DNA of 64,000 bases, taken from Paraspadella gotoi (Eukaryota; Chaetognatha). The stretch's first letter is position 1, and every line of letters starts with the position of its first letter. This document shows, one piece after another, positions 56,792 through 64,000 of the stretch. The notes under the pieces are model-generated. The model had not been told where the DNA came from, ran no database searches, and worked only from the letters and a program-made list of their open reading frames with translations. The stretch lies in NCBI GenBank assembly GCA_051294375.1, contig CM119271.1, forward strand, positions 2,246,677 through 2,310,676, read 5' to 3'. The translations under genes were made by a program, and so were the position numbers.

Positions 56792-57380
56792 ATTTATGGG
56801 AGAGTGGGAAGAGTCAAGTGAAAGAATAACGAGTCAACGAGTTTTAATTGTTATCCACTTTTCTTCTTGTCTTTTTCTTCATCGCTCGTACGCATCCGTC
56901 CACCCTACGTTTAAAACAAGTAAAATAAACTGGCAAAAAGGCAAAACATCGCGAAGAAGGTGTAAGGAAAATTCTGGACAACTATGTCTCCCGGACGGCA
57001 AAACAATCGCAGGAGATCGCTCGCTGATGCAGGCGTTCGAGCTCAACGAAACGAAACAAAAAATCTAAGAGCCTAAGCGTCTTGATTCAAGACTTTTCAT
57101 TACAGAGGGGGGGGGAAGAAAGCAAGAGCTGAAGACGCCATTCGTTTGATTTATTTAACGATCCTCTCAACGATTAAGCTGGGAGGTTCCCCTTTTAAGC
57201 TAATTTTCCCAATGTTTTGGCGTTCGATTCGGTTCGATCAAAGTAAAAATTCGAGAAAAAGTAGAAAAAATAAAATAAGACGAAAAATTAATACAGCAGG
57301 GTGGAGACGTATTAGTTTCAAAAAGAGAGAAGTAGTAGTATGGAATCAAGCGGACAACCCAATTAACTTCTCTTGGATCT

Positions 57381-60300
57381 TCATTTGGATCTTGAAATCA
57401 TCGGATACGAGATCAGATGCTGATTATTGTTGTTTCCTGACGACGCCGGACCGACTCGGCCGCCGGACGCCGCCGTCGGCGCTGGACCCCTCATCGGCGG
57501 GGGCGGCCGAATCGACGGCGGAGCCAGAGGAGGCGGGGGCCCACCGGGGCCTCCGCCGGTTCGCACCACCGCCCCGGGCGGCGGCCCCTGGTGCGTCCCC
57601 GACGAGGTCGATTGTATCTGCGAGTTCATCGTCGGCTGCTGTTGCTGCGGCAAAGTTTGTTGCTGCAACGTTCCCTGCTGTTGCAACGTCCCCGGCTGAG
57701 AGAGCGTTTTTCCGTTGAGCCCCACGGCGAGCGGGGCCCCGACGGAGGCGGCCATGGCGTGGTGGGACATCAACGGACCCATGGTCATGATAGAGTTTTG
57801 GGCGCCGAGCGAGGCGTGGGAGACCGAGCTTTGCGACAGCGCGGAAATACCGCCGAGGGAAACCGGAAGAGAGCAAGCGACGGTGATGGGGATCGGCGCC
57901 GTCGCTGACTGGTTTACCGCGCCGCCTGATTGGGTGCTCAGAATAAGTGCTTTGCCGCTCAGAGGAGCGGGCGGTGGGGGTGGCTGGGGCTGGGCGGCGG
58001 CGTTGCCTGGTGGGCCGATTGACTGCACCTGTTAGTGGAAGTTTGTTGTAAAGAACTAAGCAATAATTACTCACTAGTTAAACCTTACATCCTCCATGAT
58101 TTATACCTGACCCGTGGTACAGATGCTGTTTGTAATAGAGGGATAGGAAGTGGGGATTGAACCGGGTCCTCGGGATGAATTAAAGGATGCGATGGATTGA
58201 GAAAGGTTGCCCACGTTGGCCACCGACGCGGCGATGGTCGCCGAGACTTGGGCCGCCGCCGCTTGGGCCTGAGCTTGCGCTTGCGCCTGAGCTTGGGCCT
58301 GAGCTTGAACTTGGGCCGCTACTTGAGCCTGTTGAACCTGAGCGGCTACTTGGGCCTGCTGATGCGCGGCGACGTGAGCTTGTTGAACTTGCGCTGCCAC
58401 TTGTTGCGCCTGCTGAACCTGCGCCGCCACCTGCTGCGCTTGTTGCACCTGAGCCGCCACCTGCTGCGCTTGTTGGACTTGGGCAACGACCTGCGCTTGC
58501 TGAGCCACCTGCGCAGCAACTTGCGCCTGAAGGTTCTGCTGTATGTTGTTCGTGGTCAGCGGAGAGGAAATGTTTTGGCTACCAATACTAGTATTTAAAC
58601 TCTGCTGCGAGGCCGGGATGTTAGGCGCGTTGGGCGGCGGTACCGCCTGCGGAGGCGGGGGAAGTAGATTCCCTTGCAAATTGGCGGACATGGGCGGGGT
58701 GAGGCAACCGGTCATGTTGGAACCGAGGACGGAAGATGACGAGGCCATGGGCAAGGGGTTTTGCACGAGCGATGAAGAAGTCATCACTTGATTGCCGACG
58801 ATGGCCGCAGCTGCTAACGACTGAGTCATAGGCGGTGGCGGCTGTAGCGGAGGATTGGCCGTTAAAGAAGCTGTCGGCAGGTTCTGCGACATGATTGGCG
58901 CCATGGAACTGGGCAGGTTGGTGGCGGCCGCCAATTGAGTCTCGCCTTGCTGCTGCTGCAGCGTACGAGGCTGTTGCTGTTGTTGCTGGAGGCGGAAGCG
59001 GGCGTTCTGTTCGAGGAGAAACTCGTTGGTGGCCTGAAGGTCGGACACTTGCTTTTTCAGCTCCTCTACGCGTTTGCGGAGGAGGCGGTTCTCCGATTCG
59101 AGAAGTGACATATCTTCCTTGGCCGAGGCGCCCGGCGAGGCGCGGGAACCGAAGGTAGAAGCCGTCATTAACTGAAATTAATAACAAGATTTTCAAATTA
59201 CGCAGTAAAAATTCAGGAGGAGATACGTATATAAAGCGTTCGCACCGCTAAGAAAAGTAAATTCAAAACAGCTTATATTACCGTGTAAATAATCACGGAA
59301 AGACTCGTTTTCGTTTGTTCCAAGATTATTAAACTTTAATCTCATTTACATTTAGTGGTGATGGAGACGGAATCGTGAAGAGGAATCTCCAAAGACTCTG
59401 AACTTTCCGACATGTGATATTCATATTTATATTCATTGATATTCACTGTTCATTCATTACTTGTTCCCTTTCAGTTCTGTGAGCATCGTGTTTATTATCA
59501 TAGAAAGTACGTGTTCGAGTGTGAGTCCTAATCTAGTTGGCGTCCCCGTCTCTTGTGTATTCATATTCGCAGATCCTATACTGTGGGCAACATTGTGGTC
59601 GACCGTGCCGCCGTGTGGTTAACTGACATTGTAGTTCATACGTTAGAGGGTCTCGAGCTTCTCAAGCCCGGCCGGCGTCCGCCGGCATCGCCCACAACAA
59701 TCACCCTCTAACAGTGGTATCACAAAATAATTTTTAGGTCATATACGTATAAGTATACGTCTAGACGACAGACTAGAACGATGAACTTTCCCTATACGAA
59801 CCTGAGACCCGTGCGGAGAGTGCGAAGTTGACGTCAGCGCCGAGTTCATCAGCGTAGAGTGGGCGTTGACCGATTTAAAGTAGTTCTGCGTGGGCGAAGT
59901 AGAACTCCCGGCGTTGTAGTCGAGTTTGGGCCGCTTCCCGCCGCCGCCCTCGCTAAAACCGCCGGCGGAGCCGCCTCCCTTGGACGAACCGGCGTTGTTC
60001 CTCGTCGCCTGATTGGCGCAGGAGCTGAGAAGGGAATCATAGTAGTCGCGGGAGGATCCCCCGCCGTTGGTCGGCGAGGGGAGGTTGAAGGAGAAATCAT
60101 CGGACGGGGTGGATGGTCGACCCGGATCGTAGTTCTCTTGTGTTGGTGAGAGGGAGGATCTTGGGAAGAGAATGGGATTACAATAAAATAAATGTCAAAT
60201 CTATCTCTTCAATGAGGATTGAGGATAAAAGAATTTTCCCCATTTCAACAAAAATCTACGTCAAACTAAAAACAAACCTCGACCCAAGCATCCCTTCGTT

Positions 60301-61255
60301 GCCAAGCAACAAGTGATCGATCCTCCTGAGCCCGAATGGCCGCAAATCTTCATCGATGGAACCGCGCCCGAAACGTTTAAAGAACCCGTTGCTGGGACAA
60401 CCGCCGCCGCGGCGGGACTGGCCGCTCCCGCCGTCGTCCGCCTCGTTATGGTCGACGAGAACGGCGCCATCCACGATGCCGCTTCCTTCATCGTTATCGT
60501 CGCCGCCGTTGAAGGCGCTCGTTGGCACGTGGCGGAACTTGCAACGCTTTCCGCGACGGCAGTCGCCTAGAAAAGGTTTTTTTTTTCGTTGCTACATCGG
60601 AAAGCGGAGAACCAACTAAATTCCGTACCCTTGATGAAGTCCTTGCAAACGGGTATGTCGCCGGGCTCGACCACGTTGGAATAACCGATTATGGGGCCTA
60701 CGTCGGCAAACTTTTCCGGCATCCTCCCCGTCTGCCGGAAAATCTCCTCGTCGTCTTTGTTGCAGTGGACAAATTTGCAGTTGGGCCGATTGCATCTGGT
60801 GTTTTGAAAGTCGTGACAGAAGATGATGTCTTCGGCAGTCACGCGGGCAACTGGACGGTGACCGAAATAGAAATATGTTGAAATTTAAACTACGTAGCGC
60901 TATCCACGAATTGGCAAGACTAAATAGTAAATACTAAGCGCCCAGTGTTACAGCATTATGTACTCCCAACTTTTCCTTTCTTTCCTAGTCACACACCTTC
61001 GGATCCCCTCAGTCCGACGGGGTGCGAGAACCGACAATGTTTCTTTCTCTTGCACACGTTCCTCAAGTAATCGCGACACACATCCGTCGACTTTTCGTTC
61101 TTATTAACGACGGTGGCCGCGACGTTTTCGTCGTCATCGCGACGTCGCGGCGGCTCATCGTCCTTTCTTTCGTCGTTGGTCATGTCGCCGTCGTCGCCGC
61201 CGTCGTTAGAGACGCACTCCGCGATGTTGACGCCGTCTTCGGAGAATTTATTCAT
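57381..61255 (-). CDS. ZC3H10: Zinc finger CCCH domain protein 10, enlarged
   Basis: Six exons (61255-60997, 60850-60629, 60566-60278, 60159-59802, 59171-58107, 58028-57381) join in phase to 946 aa (human 434). Three CCCH fingers come first: VCRDYLRNVCKRKKHCRFSH, FCHDFQNTRCNRPNCKFVH and VCKDFIKGDCRRGKRCKFRH. A glycine-rich linker leads to the diagnostic coiled coil ESENRLLRKRVEELKKQVSD, QATNEFLLEQNARFR. The C-terminal half is Gln/Ala-rich; residues coded at 58550-58250 are a near-periodic QVAAQVQQAQ array. ZC3H10 binds RNA and has been linked to miRNA processing and mitochondrial regulation in mammals; nuclear and cytoplasmic action is inferred. A solo LTR lies in intron 4. Confidence 0.95.
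59359..59713 (+). mobile_element. Solo LTR, copy 2 (in ZC3H10 intron 4)
   Basis: 355 bp from TGATGGAGACGG to CCTCTAACA, nearly identical to 7654-8009. It is flanked by GTGG on both sides, a 4-bp target duplication different from that of copy 1, so it is an independent insertion. The sequence GTGGTATCA following it looks like a primer-binding site, but the first four bases are the duplication and no internal element follows. Confidence 0.8.
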
Positions 61256-61569
61256 GACCGAAAGGGGGTAATGGGTTTATGGGCGATCGAACCATGGCCG
61301 AAGGTTGAGCGTTTTTAACGCGAGGAATAACTAACGAAGGTGCATGATCTTAAATAAAAATATCGCAAAAAAAAAGAGCATTTATAACAAATTATTTATA
61401 ACAAATTATTTTAAAAATAAAAATAAAAATATCACAAGAAAATCCTAAAGCCGACAAGAATAACCCCGGAAGTAAATTTCAAACTTAAAAAACTATCACA
61501 TAACAAAAATAACAAAGAAATCTTCGAACGGTATCATCGCGAATTATAACACAATGAAAACGAACACTA

Positions 61570-62537
61570 TCATACAATCTCGTCGAACCCTTCCAACCGA
61601 TCCGTGACGATCCTCAACAACCTGTCCCGGTTCTCCTCTTGAAGCAAATAAAAATGTCCCCCGGGAAAGGAGAAATTCTCGAACTCCCTCGACGTCGTGA
61701 GTTCTCTGAAAGAGTCTTGATCGTGGGGGTTGTCCGCTTCGCCGTCGAGGCAGACGATCGGACAGGCCAGCCTCAGTTGGGTGAGGTCGTGATCGAAGGA
61801 ATAGGATTCGACGACGCCCAAGTCGCCGCGGAGAGCGCGGAGGTGGATGCGAAGGAATTCGTCGTTGTCGAGGATCTCTTTGGGTGTGCCGCCTTGGCCG
61901 ATCAACCAGGCCTTCAGGTCCGAGTCGCTCATTCCACTGTAGTTTCTAAAGATCGAGGAGTGGAAATCATTTTTGGAATTAGGATACTTGGTCATTGAAC
62001 AATTTGTAAGATTCCTTCAAATTTTCCAAGCCCCCAACCTCGTATTGAGATATTCCCTAAACTTTGGCGAGTTGGGCGCCGAGGCGCCGGAGACGAAAAG
62101 ATGGTCGGGTTCCAGTTTATGGCGCCGTTTTAAATACAACGCCGTCTCGACCGCTATGATTGAACCGAGAGAGTGACCGAAGAACGCTACGCGGCACCCG
62201 TCGAAGAAACCGCGCGAAACGATTCCTTGAAAGTTATGATGCGATCCGTTGAAAATTTATAAAGTGAGATTTGTTAATAGTATCCCCTACCATCTCCCTT
62301 TTACTCACCCTCCGCCACCTCCTCCACCAACTCGGCCCTCTCCGCGTAGTAGTCTTCCCCGAACCGATTTTCTCGCCCGCGGAGTCGAACGGCGAGGACT
62401 TCGAGGAATTCGGGCACGAGGCGGCCCCACCTCGCGTAGGCCGCCGTCCCGCCGCCGCTCCACGGGAAACAGATGAGGCGGCAAGTGGCGGCAGAGCCGC
62501 GCCGCGCTAGGCAACTGAATAAGGCTTCGTTGGACAT
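61570..62537 (-). CDS. OLAH: Type II (medium-chain) acyl-ACP thioesterase, OLAH-like
   Basis: Three exons (62537-62309, 62225-62039, 61945-61570) join in phase to 263 aa (human OLAH 265). The alpha/beta hydrolase begins [11 protein letters not shown], has [15 protein letters not shown], the nucleophile in [40 protein letters not shown] with the acid residue and FPGGHFYL with the catalytic His. OLAH releases medium-chain fatty acids from fatty acid synthase; relatives edit polyketide or peptide synthases, so the partner synthase is not certain. It is cytosolic, with no signal peptide. It lies 314 nt before ZC3H10 and 536 nt after deltex. Confidence 0.92.
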
Positions 62538-63073
62538 TATGGATTTCGTCAGTTGCTGACGGCAAGTTTTATTTATATTTATATTTTTTTATTTTATTAA
62601 ATACCAAACTCAAGTGTTTGTTTGTTTATATGTTTACTTGAAGTACCAACGTTTTTCTTCTTATCTTATCTTAAAAAAAGACGTCGATAATATCGGTGAC
62701 GTCTTTTTTTTTTTACATTTCGCTTTAGAAAAAAAAATCGAAGCAAAAAACATTTTTAAGTTAATTCGTCTTCGAATTAAAAATAAATAAAGAATAAAGT
62801 TGCAAAAAAATGTCGAGTATGTAACTGAGGAATACAACTAATAACTACAACGATGTGGAAAGACGAGAGAGCGGACAAAAAAATTAACAGCACTTTTTTT
62901 TTAGGAGAATGTATTAACGCCGATGAGATCATTGGAAATGTAATTTAAAAACTAGGGGAGAAAAAGGGTGGTGTTAAAGAGGTTAAGATCGATAACGTTT
63001 TTAAGAAGTCCAGGAAAATAAATAAAGCAAGTCATTTCATGTCACATTTATTTTTACGTCTAACTTCCGTCGT
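62538..63073. other. Spacer between deltex and OLAH
   Basis: 536 nt of AT-rich DNA with T- and A-runs. An inverted pair (AAAAAAAGACGTC near 62672 and GACGTCTTTTTTTT near 62698) could fold as a hairpin. No gene was seen. Confidence 0.45.
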
Positions 63074-63967
63074 TCAGCTTTTCCCTTTGCGACTCTTCGG
63101 CCTGACCGCTTGGTTCTCCTCGATAGCGCCCTCTTCGACGGGCGCCGGCGCCGTCGGAAGATCCTCGGGCGTCACCCCTTGGGCCGACAGTTCCATCAGT
63201 ACGTTGTCCAAGTAGTTGGAATCGGGGTAGCCGTGGCCGGTCCGGTTCGAGCCCCACTCGGTCTTGTGGTGGATCTCGTTCCAAGTGACGGTGTTGTCGA
63301 CGCCCGTGGTGGCGGACACGCCCACCGTGAAGGTCAAGCGACGCTCCCAGGAGAGGACGAGAAGTTTAAGGACGAGGCGCCCCTTGGCGTTGTTCGGGAG
63401 ATAACACTCGCGAGGGAAGCCGGTGGCTGTAAAAAGAGGGATTTAATTGTCGGTTCCTTGGTTTTTAGGCGATTAATATTAATATTAATATTAAAATAAT
63501 TGTTTCTTATCTTTTATTCTACGAATCGCGAGTGCGGGATGCAAACCTGCATAAGGCGTTCCTGGATTGGGATGCTCGGGACCCTGTATCCCCGGTTTAA
63601 TGTGGTAAACTATCGTGATTGTCCCATCGGAATCGTCGAAACTGAAAATAAGGGTGAATATCTAAAAATGATATTCTATGGTATAAGAACAACAACCCCT
63701 TCAGGCTCACCCGGGCACCGGATGCTTGGGATCAAGCCAGTAGTCCATGAATCCGAGCGGGCAATTGCCCCGCTTCTCTCCGTGGATGGTCTTGCAGGAT
63801 GGGCACTGGAGACTGGCGTCGAGGGTCCCGCTGCGGTACATTGCCACGAGGCATGCGCGGTGGAAGGCGTGACCGCATTTGGACAGACGGCTGACGGTCT
63901 CCCCGTCGAAGTCGTCCGAGAAGGACGAGAGAGACGCCAGGCGTTCCATGCAGATTGAGCATTCCGA
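63074..63967 (-). CDS. DTX: Deltex-type E3 ubiquitin ligase, C-terminal part (5' end outside window)
   Basis: Three exons (63967-63711, 63641-63547, 63426-63074) join in phase. The first contains the RING finger ([41 protein letters not shown]) and the deltex linker [12 protein letters not shown]. The next two carry the Deltex C-terminal domain: [63 protein letters not shown] and [14 protein letters not shown]. Deltex proteins ubiquitinate substrates and modulate Notch trafficking; the DTC domain binds ADP-ribose or NAD. The pattern is closest to DTX1/2/4. WWE domains, if present, lie beyond position 64000. A basic, Glu/Pro-rich tail of about 30 residues follows the DTC domain. Confidence 0.95.
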
Positions 63968-64000
63968 CTAAAGAGTGATAGGGCAAAAAAATTGAAGATA

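Noticed and set aside
59710-59725. GTGGTATCAC after the second LTR copy as a tRNA primer-binding site
   Set aside because: The first four bases are the GTGG target duplication also present before the element at 59355-59358, copy 1 is followed by different DNA, and no internal retroelement sequence follows.

Overview
This window is animal nuclear DNA. Its coding content is a set of intron-bearing, metazoan-type genes (ATR, TUBGCP4, REXO2, MVD, PHF12, deltex, BLOC1S6, ZC3H10, an ELAV-like protein, SSUH2, PABIR/FAM122, C18orf21). Exons are GC-rich, while introns and spacers are AT-rich. Gene density is high, about one gene per 2.8 kb, and many introns are only 60-300 nt. This suggests a small, compact invertebrate genome. 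A sponge-like or other early-branching or fast-evolving compact animal is possible, but the sequence alone does not name the species. A run of ten Ns at 28635-28644 marks a scaffold gap. Splice junctions were read by eye and accepted only where donor, acceptor and reading phase agreed.

Layout, in the direction of transcription (almost everything is on the minus strand, so high coordinates come first): deltex C-terminus (63074-63967, runs off the right edge), OLAH thioesterase, ZC3H10, BLOC1S6/pallidin, ELAV-like RNA-binding protein, LYPLA thioesterase, a large unrecognised disordered protein (47484-51024), CWF19L1, TPD52, MVD, PHF12, NDUFB11, an unrecognised 393-aa protein (32126-34036), SSUH2, C18orf21/RMP24, TUBGCP4, PABIR/FAM122, serine/threonine dehydratase, a free-standing CEP290 C-terminus-like coiled-coil protein, REXO2 and ATR (1-16406, runs off the left edge before its kinase domain). 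The only plus-strand gene is a small transgelin/calponin-type gene (4434-5485) that lies wholly inside an ATR intron.

The genes do not form one pathway; they are mostly housekeeping functions in DNA damage signalling, microtubule nucleation, isoprenoid synthesis, chromatin, RNA processing, respiration and organelle biogenesis. What stands out is their organisation. Twenty or more consecutive genes share one strand, often 100-370 nt from stop to next start. Several have a splice-acceptor-like sequence just before the start codon (TUBGCP4, MVD, the 393-aa gene). That fits polycistronic transcription resolved by trans-splicing, but overlapping UTRs or ordinary 5'-UTR introns are not excluded. 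Six of about 87 introns read here use GC-AG boundaries, far above the roughly 1 percent usual in animals.

Mobile DNA sits mostly in introns: two solo LTRs of one family with perfect 4-bp target duplications (7654-8009 and 59359-59713), a 1.2-kb TIR element (13004-14214) carrying nested SINE-like copies, further tRNA-derived SINE-like copies of related families (14317-14867, 25912-26168, 30551-30782), and a 70-bp minisatellite abutting an ATR splice donor. The ATR coding frame is intact over 25 exons except for one apparent single-base frameshift near 11365-11402.
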